64,000 nucleotides of DNA from Setomelanomma holmii (taxonomy: Eukaryota; Ascomycota; Dothideomycetes; Pleosporales; Phaeosphaeriaceae): contig ML978248.1 in the NCBI GenBank assembly GCA_010015745.1, forward strand, positions 62,001 to 126,000, in the 5' to 3' direction. Below, piece after piece: positions 1 to 10,856 of the stretch (the stretch's first letter is position 1; every line of letters starts with the position of its first letter). A program made the translations under genes and the position numbers. The notes beneath the pieces were generated by a model that saw only the letters and a list, made by a program, of their open reading frames with translations, did no database searches and was not told where the DNA came from.

Positions 1-1718
1 GCACCGCAGGTGCTGGCGCTATAGGCGCATTAGGTGCCGGTGGCGGCGGATTAGATGCGACCTGCGCATGTGGAGTATTAGATCTACTGGAAGGATGGGG
101 TGCAAGAGAACGTCCGGCATAGTGGTGACTAGGACTACTTGAGCGACTATGGACCTGTATGCGTGCATGAGCGTGCGGTTGCGCTCTCTCTACAGCAGCC
201 TGGGCAGGATGAGGATACGCTGGTAGCTGTGTTGAAGCTTGACCGTAAGGTCTCTCATGTGCTGCTTGCTGAGCTACAGGTGGGTTCTGCGGCTGTGGTG
301 GAGGTGCTATATGCGCATGATGCGGATTCTGAGGTGCTGGAGACGCTCGACGGCTATGCGAGTTGCGGTCAGTAGATGAAGTCCTGGCGTGGAGTCCTTG
401 CCCCGTAGAAGAGGTAGAAGCGGGAGGCGCTACAGCAGGATGGGCAGGGACGGGCTCTGATAACGGTCGTGTTACCGCGGCGTCCTTGATTACCGGATCG
501 TAGGGGCTAGTATACTTGCGCGCATCCTGCTGTGGCTGCGGCGGGGAACGCTGTGGCTCTCTTGAAGATGTGCGTTCAGCATCCCGTGACGGTGCTCTCA
601 AAGGCGGCGTGCTATTGACAGCCGTGAAACCACCAACATTGACTGCGATGAACCCACCGCCTACTGCAGGTGCTGGAGTACTGGACGGTCTTACAATGCC
701 GTTACCATGGTTGCTGGACAAGGGACTGAGCTGGATTCTAGCCGCGTCCGCGCCGTTAGCTGGCGAAGGCGATAGATGATGATGCTTTTGACTCGGCAGA
801 GGCGGGACATTCTCGACGCTGCCATGGCCGCCAGGGAGCAAGTTATGGAGCGACTTTCTAGGACTTTTGCTCCTCCTGTTGATTGGCATCGTGCTATATG
901 GCCGCTTGTTAGACGTAGCTGAATGCTCTTCACCATCTGAGTAAGATCCAAAAGCCTCATTCTTCCTCTTCTTGCCGTTAACGGGCTTGACATCAAGGTC
1001 GGCACCAGGGGTGGCATCATGCTCGGGAGGTGTGAGCGAATGAGGCGTTCCATGTGGCGACTACGATGCGATTAGTGTACTATGCAGACATGCTGAGTGA
1101 CGACATACCAGTTGCGATTCGCCATCAATGTCAGCAAGTGTATCGTAATCATTAGCGCCGGATGGCCTCTTAAGCTTCATATTCCTGATGTAGTAGCATG
1201 CTTTGATGATGATCCATCGATGCAGGTGGACCTTGAGACTACACCAGGTTAGCGTGGGGCGCAACACCAACACCAGCATCAACTTGCATCTCCTTGTGTT
1301 CTGGCTCCTCGTAGAACAGATCTTTGTTGTAAGTTTTCTTCGTCGGATCAGGCGTGAGTAAGCACGTCCGATCCGCATCTTTACTCCAGATCGCCGGTCC
1401 GTAGCTTCCGAGCAGTTCCTCGAGCTCCTGATCGAGGCTCTGCGGATCAGCCGCAAAGTCGAGCAGCGCATCTCGCTCCTTTGGTAGCTCTTTGCTCAGC
1501 TTGGTGACCTCGCTCGACAACTTGCGATAATCCGGATTGTCGAACTTTGGAATGCCACGGTTGGTGGTGGAGCTGGAGGCGGAGAGGCCTAAGCCCAGAC
1601 ACTCTGTGACCTCGCGTATCGTCGGATTATGCGAGGAGAAGACGCTGATCCAGCGCGCCCTGTCCCAGCGCCGCACGCCGTGCTCCAGGTCCAATGCCAA
1701 GTTGTCCTTGGAGCTCAT
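1..1718 (-). CDS. Family A paralogue 1: Pro/Ser-rich orphan protein, 3' end outside window
   Basis: Not a family I can name. Three exons are inferred: 1718-1288, 1238-1109 and 1060 to the window edge, open to base 1. I start at the Met that reads MSSKDNLAL; a Met 8 codons upstream is possible. The first ~145 residues form a helical core containing LPKERDALLDF, ELEELLGSYGPAIW and YNKDLFYEE, followed by a basic segment with WIIIKACYYIR. This core aligns with the genes at 3199-4896 and 7833-8913. After it comes a long low-complexity tail rich in Pro, Ser, His and Ala, with an LTPPE motif and a GGGFIAVN stretch that also occur in the 3199-4896 copy. Intron 1 (1239-1287) begins GCAAGT, a GC-AG intron, and lies at the same place and phase 2 as in the two paralogues; intron 2 (1061-1108) is GT-AG, phase 0. 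The basic patch KKRK suggests a nuclear protein, which is inference. Function is unknown. Confidence 0.7.
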
Positions 1719-3198
1719 GGCGATGCATGGGCACAGCAACAATGATGAAAGGAAAAGTGATGTCGGAGGAATCAGATGGAGATGGAATGTGATGGCGTAT
1801 GATGTGTTGGGATTGTCGTCGGTAAAGGTAACAATTAGGGGCGCTAGCCCTGTCTTGGAAAAAGTTTCTTCTTTGCGGAGTCAGGGTTCCAGTCTCAGAC
1901 GCCCGTCGTACTACCCTAATACTCTATGCAAGTCTGGGCGCCGGCGTACTGGCAGGCTCGGTGCATCAGGTGAGGGTGGAAGCGTAAGGTATGACTGATG
2001 ATGTTGCAACGTGTAAGGGCAAGAGATACCCAGACCGGAGCGAAACACAGTCTGGCCATCCGTGCGTGGCGCATAACCCTAGAATACGCGTCCACACAAT
2101 CCGCACGACTCGCGCCGATACTCAATCTTTGTATGGATGGGTAATAATAAGTACCGCCTCGCCGCAATTGGCCAGGGATCGTCGTATGCATCCCAAACGC
2201 CCCTTGCTTCCTCCCTCGTATCACGCTTGTGATTCTTCCTTGTTATGCTAAGTTATCGACTACCGTACAAATCAATATCATGGCCGCACCCGCACACAAG
2301 TATTTTGCGTTTATGCTACGCTAGCTTACCCAATCTGGGCCAAAATATCCGAACTCAGCACTCTCAGCATTAGCCGCCACCAGCAAATCGGCGAATAAGC
2401 GAGCATCTGGCGCCTTTGTAAGGCCCGGCGCGGCCCAAACTTCATTTCGTCTATGACGCGATCCAGCTGTGTTTGACTTTCTTACTCGCACTCGCGTACC
2501 AGTCGAATTACTCATCGGTGCAACCTCGGGCTCTTGGTTCCGAGCTTCATTCTCATTCAACGGTTGCTGGCTTCATAAGTACACTACTGTGTGTGTACCA
2601 GTGGCACGCATGCTCAGTATGCACACGTAACACGGTCATCGCAAGCGCGTGTTTGTTTCGTCGATACGGCAAAGTGCTTCAGGCGACCTGCACGGTAACT
2701 TTCCCTGTGTGGCGTAGTGGTAATCCCTCGCCCTCCTGTCTGTGCTCTCGGGTGATCAATGTACTATCGATGTGACGAGTACGCGGCAATTTCCACACCA
2801 TCGAAATAAGAGCGCGAACGTGGCAGGTTATGGATTACAGAGCTTTTACGGTTGCATGAAAGCCTGCAGCACATCTGCACCCAAGATCCAACAGCAGTCT
2901 ATGGTTTTGTAATGAGGAGGCGATGTGCATGTGGATTGCTTAGTCTACCAATCGAGGACTTCTTCGCGTGAGGGGGACGGCGGTGGAGGTCCCAACGACT
3001 TGCAGGGTTCTATAGCCGAACTAGCCTAGTCTTACGAATACCCAAATCATCCACGCCAACATAATTTTACCTTCGATAGGGCGACTGAAACCAAGCTTAA
3101 AATCCTCCAGTAACTCCGTGATAGCGATGAGACTTCTGGCCTTACAAGTGACTATTCACCGAAATTCTTCACAACGCAGCACTAGCGTGGATAAGTGC
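1719..3198. other. Intergenic stretch between family A copies
   Basis: No convincing gene. An open frame on the minus strand ending at 2321 (reading MSNSTGTRVRVRKSN and ending GYFGPDWVS) has some protein character, but it is only about 60-80 codons, its longer version lacks an ATG, and I recognise nothing in it. The promoter of the 1-1718 gene should lie at 1719-2000. The rest holds no structure I can name. Confidence 0.4.
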
Positions 3199-4896
3199 TT
3201 ATGCAATGTACCACAACGCCCCCTTGCTTTGTTCCTCCTCGTCTTTATGGACTTCGAGGTGATCTGCTAGCCACCGCATTATGGCTGTGAAATCGATGCT
3301 CTTCCATTGCATCTCGACGGCGTATTTCTCGCCTGCAAGAACGACAATCGCCTGGCGTAGTAGTTCGTCCTTGTCGCTGGCGAGGCGAGGCTCAAGTCCG
3401 CAGCCCTGTCCGACGTCTTCAAAGTTGACGAGGATGGTTTCTGTCGCACCCATGAGCGTCTGGTATTGCAGTTGGCGGCGTTCTACATCAGCTTTCGTGG
3501 TGCCCTCGCTTGCCCATCCTATGATGGTTAGTCTGCATGCTTCAAAGGAGTTTGGAAACTGTCAGCAACGTACTCTTCTCAGCCCGGTCAAACGCCGCAA
3601 CGTGTCTCTTGAGCTCAATCCATGTCAAAAATGCTCGTTCTCGTGCTACAAAAACTGGCACGTTTTCCATGAGCTTCTCTGTATCCGCTCTTACTCCTTC
3701 TCGCCACGTGCGCTCAAGCCTGCTGAGCAAGCCTTCTTCGTCGATATGCACGCCAGTCTCCTCATTGTAGCAGTACCATCGCAGTGCGCGCAGGCTATCG
3801 TGATCCAAACCGCGGTATGGTATGCTGATTCCTGGCTTTGGAACCTTTTCTGGTATTGCGTGTTCCCGAAAGCCCGCAACTAGCTGGGCAACATTCTCCG
3901 TAATCTGGCGCTCAACAGCCGCCTGTTCGGAAAGGGCGATTTGTTGTTGCACGGCCGCCTTTTTGTCCGCAGGCTGGTCGTTTCTGGAATGCCATGGGGG
4001 TCCAGCTTCCCCAGAGCCGTTTCTCTCGCCCGCAGCGAAACGACTCCATACTCCGTCAACTATGTTTTGCTGCTGCCCAGCATGTGATGGATGCGCATTC
4101 ACTGCACCTCCGCCATTGACCGCCATGAAGCCAGCTCCTTCACGAGGCCCTACTACCGGGCTCTCGCCCGACTCGGGTGGTGTAAGCATAGCGCTCGATG
4201 ACATGGGACTATCACGTGACCCTGTGTCGATATCATGCAGTACGGAATTGGGCGCAAGCGCCACGAAAGAGGCGGGCGCATCTCCGTGCTGGCTCGCTTG
4301 TTCAGCATCAGCTCGTGCTTGCCGGGTCTCTGCCTTCTTCCGCCGCTCACGATCCAAACGTTCGCGTGCAAGGATGACGTTGCATGCCTTGAGCCCTATC
4401 CACCAATGTAACAGCTTGTGGATTCTGCAGTGGTGTCAGCTTAAGCATGCACATTATTCTCTCCCGAAGGAACACTTTGCACTTACAATTCCTTGTCTTC
4501 GTCGTTCTCGAAGAAAAGATCCCTCGCGTAGAGGCCGTCGTCGACACCCGGCTCGTTCGCAGTAATGAGGTGCTCTCGGTCGCCGGCTCGTCCCCATATC
4601 TTGCTCCCGTGCTTCTCGAGCAAGCCGTTGACTTCCTCTTTCAGGCTTCCTTCCTCACTCAAGAACCTCATAAGCTCGTCCGACTCTTTGGGCAATGTCG
4701 CTACGACATCACCCATGTCCGCCACCAGGTCTCGTACCAGAGCAGACTCGAAATTAGTCTTGCCCCGCTTGTTCGACGACCATTTCGCGCGCAAGCCAAG
4801 GCGCTCGATCAATTCATGCATACGCACTTTACTTCGATTCTTCATAATGTCGAGCCAGTCCTTCGACTTGGCGTGTGAAATGGAAGTGCCGTCCAT
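3199..4896 (-). CDS. Family A paralogue 2: orphan protein of about 526 aa
   Basis: Three exons (4896-4487, 4424-3574, 3518-3199) splice to 1581 nt with all phases closing. Function not recognised. The N-terminal core (residues ~80-160) has LPKESDELMRF, EEVNGLLEKHGSKIW, YARDLFFEN and, across intron 1, a segment with WWIGLKACNV. These match LPKERD, LLGSYGPAIW, YNKDLFYEE and WIIIKACYY in the 1-1718 gene. Intron 1 is phase 2 at exactly the homologous codon. The middle is low complexity with LTPPES and GAGFMAVNGGG, again shared with copy 1. The C-terminal ~200 residues look folded and helical (ISIPYRGLDHDSLRALRWYC, FLTWIELKRHVAAF, MRWLADHLEVH) and have no visible counterpart in the shorter copy 3. 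No signal peptide or membrane segment is seen. A nuclear or regulatory role is only a guess. Confidence 0.72.
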
Positions 4897-5556
4897 GGCG
4901 ATTGATGTTGATTCCTACGCATGAACGGTAAGATGTCGCTGAGTGAGTAAGGCGCGTGTCTCTGGAGCTGGTGGTGGTAATGGCGCTGCCGCAGTGTTGA
5001 GGTTGAGTAGCTACCCTTGCTTGGTTGCCAATGGTACGGTGCCGAGTTTTGCTCGGTATGATTACATGCAGCTCCGCTTACAATCCTTGGACACGGAGGT
5101 ACTAATGGCAGACACTGCGATGACTGGGTCTCGGGGCACTATCGCAGATATGGTGGCGAGTCGCCATTACATGAACCTTGGTAAGAAGGTGAACCGAAAT
5201 GAAATTATTGTAAAATGGAGGAGGGCATGAGCTGATGCAGGAGCCAGGATGTTCGCGTTGAAGAGGATTCGCGTACGAATCAGGTACGCTAGCCTAGAAC
5301 AGCAAGGGCGTCTCATGTGGCAAAACAGTCCGATTGGTCTGAAAACACTTCTCCAATATCTTACACAAGACGTGATTGCCACCGATGGGGTATGATGGCT
5401 TCTGCAAGCATTTTGTACTCCATAAGCTCCAACATCAAAGCTTGAGCCATAAAGCGCATCGCTCTCCTCTCTGCACATTAACTAGGCTGGGATTTCTTCC
5501 GCTTCAATATGCAGCGGCATACACAAGTTCGATCAATCACTCTGCTCCTTTGCAGA
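4897..5556. other. Intergenic, upstream of family A copy 2
   Basis: Holds the promoter of the 3199-4896 gene and the 3' flank of the 5557-7647 gene. A plus-strand open frame at 4943-5230 begins with GTG rather than ATG and has no recognisable content, so I do not call it. Confidence 0.4.
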
Positions 5557-7647
5557 TCATGCCATGGCTTTTAGCTCAATATCCACGGTGCTTGTGTCAC
5601 CCGTTTCGAGAGCTTGCTTCTCAAGTGTTGCCACCAAATGTTTGAACTGAACTTCAGTGCCCTTTCGAGTGACGACCGCTCTTTTCATACCGTTCGGGCT
5701 GCAGTATGATAGGCGCCACGTCGTGGTCCTTGCCAGTAGGTCGGCTGCAGTAGGTATGTGCTCAACGTCGTCTTGGAGCACAGCAAGCAGCTTTGCAAAG
5801 CTATCGCATTCAGCCATAGTATGTAAAAAGTCGTAATCAAAACCATCGTCACTGACTCTCCAGATGAAGCGGACTCTGGCCGATAACGGACCGCCGCCAC
5901 CGCTATCGTTCTCAGAGCCAGGCACGCGTACGCCGTTGCAAGTCTCGGAAGCAATTGATGGGCCAGGAGTGGGCTCTTGTTCTCGTGTCGCTAGAGCTTC
6001 AGTGCCCGCAATATCGTTGCTAGGGGAATCAGATGTCTCATCACCAGTATGGTCCATCGTGTCACCGGAGACTGCTCTCGAAGGTGAAACCGAATTAAGG
6101 CGCTTGCGTTGGTGCTTCGGCTGAACTTTCGTATCCGTACTAATAAGACTGTCTTGCGGTCGCTTCCTAGCCGACCTACTCCGTGGCAGAGGCTCCAGAC
6201 TTGCCGAGTCTGGGTTGACTTGCAGGTTGGCCTTCAAAACCACAATCGGTCGTGGGGCGCTGACGGGCTCCGTATCTTCTTGCGGATCCAGCGCATAGCG
6301 AAGAGCTTCAACAGTGCCGAGGTCGCGATTCGTGTTACGCAAAGTAAGCAAAAAGAAGTTGTTGTCGAATGTCTTGCCATCGCCGCCATTGCGGGTCTCG
6401 TAGGGACGCCATGTCTGGAGAGCTTTGTGCGACCGATCGAGACTCCGGGGTAGCATGATACAGAACAAATCATCATCTCCATCTAGTGGCATGATCGCGA
6501 TACTCTGGTGTCCGTTAGAGCCTAGATTACTAACATAGATATGCTACACTTACTCGGTTCTTGATGAATGGAAGCTCGACCATCGTGATTGGCGTGGAGG
6601 CACTACCCAGGCAGCTACGACACACTGCTTCACGTATCACGCACGCTTTCCCGGCAGCCGATGGCGGAAATGGGAGTCTAAAAGCGTTATAGTTCGCCTT
6701 CAGCTCGTTGTACGACGGAAGTTCATGGTAGGACTTATTCTGCCTATCGGGTGCTAAGTAGCCCACCCAGACCCCATGTGAGTACAGTTCGCGAGCAGAA
6801 TAATAATGACCTCGAGGATTCGTAAGCTGATTGAAGCAGTCGTACTTTTGTGTTATGTTCGAGTTGCAACGCTGTGTAGTGGAGTGTTGGGTGGCTCTAT
6901 GAGCCTTAGCAGCTGCGCGAGTGATGTGACAAAGACTGTTATCCTGACCGTCCATCTGCGACCAGACTGAAGGCGACGCTGAAAGCGAGGAGGGACTGCT
7001 CGATGTACTTCCTCTAGCTGCATGTCGGGGCGGTGTCTCGTCAGAAAGGTCCGTGTTCATAAGTGCGGAGTCCATGCTTTGGTTATTATGGCGTGTCTGT
7101 TTCGAGAGATGGCTGGTACGAGTGTGTCTGGCGTTACCATTTAGGACCTTCAGATTATATGTGTCGACAGCTGTGTGGGATCTGACAGGTCGTGATACGC
7201 TGCCGGCTTCCGGCTGCGAAAGCGCGTCATGCTCAGCCATATCTAGTGGTCGCTCAGGCGAGTAAGCGATGAGGCGGTCTCAGACGACGGTGCAGGGATG
7301 CATACTCACTGGTGATATAACCACCGCAGTCGTTGTGCGCGTAGCTAGTTATCGGATCTGGTGGCCGTCGAGATGAAGTCGCGGCGATGACTTGTTGAAT
7401 CCCTTTGGCTGATGGCAACGAATTCGCGACAGTGATTGGTGCAGCGGTGGCTGTGCGCTCAGATTTGTTGAATTCGAGAAGTCGCTTGAGCTGGAACAAA
7501 GCGGCACAGTTGTTGTGCAACCGACGGGACCATGCAGTACGCTGGTACGGCAAATACACGGCGGCACGGCCGGCCCACTGATCTTAAGGTTAGAGTCTTT
7601 CCAGCACTGCAGTAGAGCTGAAAGTCCTCACCAGTCATAACACGCAT
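5557..7647 (-). CDS. Orphan four-exon protein of about 641 aa
   Basis: Exons 7647-7632, 7582-7310, 7242-6554 and 6504-5557 splice to 1926 nt with phases 1, 1 and 0 closing; all three introns are GT-AG of 49-67 nt, one with a CTCTAAC branch site. Not a family I recognise. The N-terminus (MRVMTDQWAGRAAVYLPYQR) and the segment VWVGYLAPDRQNKSYHELPS look folded. A Ser/Pro/Arg-rich linker follows (residues ~390-540). The C-terminal ~110 residues form a compact alpha/beta-looking unit (VRFIWRVSDDGFDYDFLHTM onward, ending VDIELKAMA). A similar-sized C-terminal unit with an acidic end exists in the neighbour at 7833-8913, but I cannot align the two with confidence. It is divergently transcribed from that neighbour across 185 bp. 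It sits inside the family A block, so co-regulation is possible. Confidence 0.65.
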
Positions 7648-7832
7648 TTATGCCGATGGGTAGTGACCTCACGTGATCTCCACAAACATCGACAGAACAG
7701 GTTGCACCTGCCTGAACAAAGATCGCCCCAGCGCGTCGGGCTTCCACACTTCCTCTCTTCACTTCAACACTCTCGATCGGTCACTACAGTCATTGTCTAT
7801 TCTACTTTCACTTCCTCCATTGAGCACGAACA
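7648..7832. promoter_or_regulatory. Shared divergent promoter
   Basis: 185 bp separate the inferred starts of the minus-strand four-exon gene and the plus-strand family A copy 3. The plus-strand side is pyrimidine-rich (7770-7820), as is usual just upstream of fungal start codons. No specific operator is recognised. Confidence 0.45.
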
Positions 7833-8913
7833 ATGCCATCGAGGATTTCGCGCAGTATAGGTGTACACGCGCATATTGAAGCCCTTGGCTGGAGAACATA
7901 CAACAATCCGGATGGCGTTGTCAATCGTCCCATTTTCAAGTTTGAGCCTATCATCCGACTGTATAAGGTGGAGTTGTCTCACTTATTCGGCATCCTCTTG
8001 CGTGATGAGGGCGCCGTACTGAATCGCGAAGATCCGATGCTCTTCGACAAAGAGCTCGAGAAGCTTTTGCACGAGTATGGTCCGCTTGTATGGCCTCACC
8101 CAGAAAATGACAATCGCAATCGACAGCACCTGCGTGATGCCCAAGCCGAGACTTTATACGAACAAGGTCTCATGTATCCTCGCGATGTTACTATGTGAGA
8201 GCGTCGTATCTCTACATATACTAGTCTAATTGGACTACAGACTCAAAGATCGAATGAGGCATCTTATCCTGGCGAAGAGGGCAAATTCGAGCACCAACGT
8301 TCAAGCTCTGATCGGGAAGAGACACAAAGATGCGCGCTTGAAGGTGCTAAAGACTACCGGCAGCTCGGCATCTACTGGATCCTCCAGGAAACGAGCACGT
8401 GGCTCGGGTGTATCACGGGTTCCTCGTTCAAGCTTTGTATCTTATGATTCTTCTTTGGATATAGACGATGATGACGATACGAATGGCGACTCCGAATCCG
8501 AGGATAGTGTCATTGGGTACACTCCACGCCAGCGTGCTCCCCCAGAAGCTGCGAAACCACAATCCAACTTCTCTCGCGTGGAGCTCCGCCTCTATCGCAG
8601 GACCTCCATATCTGGACCATACGGCCCCGTCAAGCCCTACGGACCTTGGTTCTTGACATCAGATTGCGCGACGGCTCACAAGTGCTTCACTCGACTCTGC
8701 CAGGAAATCAAGACAGACTGTAGCTTCATGGTGTTCCGTCTACCTGAAGACATGTCGATGAACGGCAGCGTACGAGTGAATCGTGGTGCTGTTGATGCCG
8801 AGCCAAAATTCCAGCGAGTACTCGAGATCTTCCGCAAGGCCAAGAAGTTTCCGGGCGTGCCTCAGTATCGATCGGTCGAAGTCGAGGTGGGGCTCGACTT
8901 GCCCGAGGACTAA
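7833..8913 (+). CDS. Family A paralogue 3: orphan protein of about 344 aa
   Basis: Two exons, 7833-8194 and 8241-8913; the intron is GT-AG with a TCTAAT branch site and is phase 2, at the position conserved in the two minus-strand paralogues. The core motif ELEKLLHEYGPLVW corresponds to ELEELLGSYGPAIW and EVNGLLEKHGSKIW. The post-intron segment LKDRMRHLILAK matches the basic post-intron helix of the others. The middle is disordered (Ser, Arg and a run of Asp, residues ~150-215). The last ~110 residues look folded (VELRLYRRTS, PWFLTSDCATAHKCFTRL, SFMVFRLPEDM, ending GLDLPED). No signal peptide or membrane helix. Function unknown. The conserved intron and motif make common ancestry likely although overall identity is low. 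Confidence 0.7.
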
Positions 8914-9106
8914 TAGCGGAAGTCACTGGGGCTATCTCTTGTCGATGGATACACATTGTCAGAACAGGAACGGTATTTCTCGATGCTTCCCGATGTTTAT
9001 AAAAATTGCCGCGTGGAGCCTCTCTTTACATATTTCTGTGTTTGAATTTCGGCGGGAGCGATTTCCATGCGTAACAAAAACGTGTGCATTGCAGAAAGGG
9101 TCAATC

Positions 9107-9778
9107 TCAAACCTCTTCCATCGCTAGTATGTTCCTCAGCTCTTCATCAACTTCAAACTCTCTTTCCTCTGGCACAAGACTCTTTTCCACCAGCGCTGCC
9201 AGGTCGACGTTATCATCCTCATCTAGCAGCTTCTTCAAATCCCTCGCTTTCCCTGTTACGTCTTCGATCTTGATAGTGCCTTCCACAAGCTCTTGGACCA
9301 GTGTTCCTGGGATACCGATCTGGATGCTTCGATAATCCAATTTTCCGAGCCTGACAGTGCGCTCTGGATCCCATTGCACCACCACTTTGGTGGACTTCGG
9401 TCGACCACCTTTCCGTGCTTTCGCTTCGCTTTCTGTCTCGTTCCCAACGTGGTTCGCTACCATAGCCTTATGAAGCAACGACAGAAATGCTGAATGAGTC
9501 AGAGTCAAGGCGAGAATGCGCTCCTGACATGCGTCTTTGTACGAGTAGCCGCATCGATATAGCATCCAAGCCCAGGATGGCTTGATCCATGTCATGCGGG
9601 TGGGGCTAAACTTGGTGGATGCGTCGAGTTTCTGGTTTTTGATTGCTGCATCCGCAATTTCGTTGTTGTACGCTTGGTATACTGTGATAGTAGTGCTGTC
9701 ATAGTTTGCCCGAATCTGGCGATAAGGGACGTGTTGTTTCGTCATGATGCTAACTGGTGTGGATGCAATGTCCTCCAT
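9107..9778 (-). CDS. DUF4291 family protein
   Basis: The sequence YRQIRANYDSTTITVYQAY, then FSPTRMTWIKPSWAWMLYR and ERILALTLTHSAF, is the hallmark order of the DUF4291 family, a small single-domain family found in bacteria and fungi without an assigned activity. From the Met at 9778 the protein is 223 aa. The frame is open further upstream but only to a TTG, so 9778 or the Met at 9745 (MTKQHVPYRQIRA) is the likely start. The C-terminal extension is acidic (LLDEDDNVDLAALVEK). It is a soluble, single-exon gene. It converges on family A copy 3 (193 bp gap) and diverges from the DUF3433 gene. Confidence 0.85.
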   Translation of the reverse strand: MEDIASTPVSIMTKQHVPYRQIRANYDSTTITVYQAYNNEIADAAIKNQKLDASTKFSPTRMTWIKPSWAWMLYRCGYSYKDACQERILALTLTHSAFLSLLHKAMVANHVGNETESEAKARKGGRPKSTKVVVQWDPERTVRLGKLDYRSIQIGIPGTLVQELVEGTIKIEDVTGKARDLKKLLDEDDNVDLAALVEKSLVPEEREFEVDEELRNILAMEEV

Positions 9779-10856
9779 ATGAGATACCTGGGGTGCTAAG
9801 GGGTCATGATATAGCTGCTCAGAGAGAGCGGGATTGAAGCTTGAGGAATCATCGTGATGAGGGCGCAACGACGCCCTTCATCTTAAGCGGCTGCCCAGCT
9901 TTCGCGAACAAGGACTAGTGCCCGAATGCTTGTTCCACCGTGGTACATCGTGTGAGCTGGGTTATGTGGTCGCTGTATCGGACGTCGCCAGCACTCCAGA
10001 CATCACCCTTGCATCTTCGCCCCGAAGCGGGGACTCTACACGAAGCTTCTCCAGACGTCTTCCTTTCTCCCTCAACACCCATACAGCAGCGACAACATCG
10101 TTAACGAAGGCTCGTCGCAGCGCCATGATGGCTCAGTTCAGCCCCCAATATTTCGTATCCGAGCATGCAGATCCGCGAGGGGCAGTGGCAGCGGAACGCC
10201 ATCTTGCGGCGGGCATCGTATTTTTAGCACAGCCTCCGCAGCACAACTTACAGGTCATGACGGCCTGGAGGATTGTAAAGGGCGACGATGCAGCCTGATC
10301 GACTCTGCGCACATTATCTCCATCTTAAAAGCGCCAGCAAATATCCTATGCACACATCCGTGCCTGACGCACTCATCACAACGCGTACCTATCGCCAACA
10401 ACCTGGTTCTCGGGGCGTCAGCAGCTGCCGAGTCGTGCAGATCCCGCACCACGAGGCTGTGCGAGTCGGGGAGTTACTCCGCCATCGCAAGTCGACCGGT
10501 GAACAGCTGCAACGCTTGTATCCACAACATTTGCTTGGGCCAGGAACCACCCCGGCCACGGCTGCCGAGCGGCCCGTTTTGCTCGCTTCCAAGATCTCGT
10601 CCTGGTATTCCGAAGCGCAACAGGCTGGAATGGGTTGAGGCTGAGGCACGAAGCGCTCAGGCTGTCAGGCGTCCTCAGCCACGGGGGTGGACGAAATATC
10701 GTACGGCCCTGCCTTGTGTACCTGCATGTGTTTGCGAACATCGGCTGCTGGACATAGTGATCCGACCATCACAACCTCCTAGTTTTCGACTGGCGAGCGT
10801 CATCGACTGTGACGAACTCGAGTGCGGCGCATAGACGATTTCAGCCTTGCGACAGG
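9779..10856. other. Divergent intergenic region, DUF4291 / DUF3433
   Basis: About 1.1 kb between two divergent genes. A plus-strand open frame ending at 10298 begins with GTG and its internal Met (MMAQFSPQYFVSEH) leads to only ~58 codons; I do not call it. No TATA box or known operator is recognised. Confidence 0.4.

Noticed and set aside
2706..2760. TGGCGTAGTGG resembles a tRNA A box
   Set aside because: No matching B box at the right distance and no acceptor stem pairing could be found, so it is not a tRNA gene.
9918..10298. Plus-strand open frame of 126 codons upstream of the DUF3433 gene
   Set aside because: It begins with GTG, its internal Met leaves under 60 codons, and nothing in it is recognisable.
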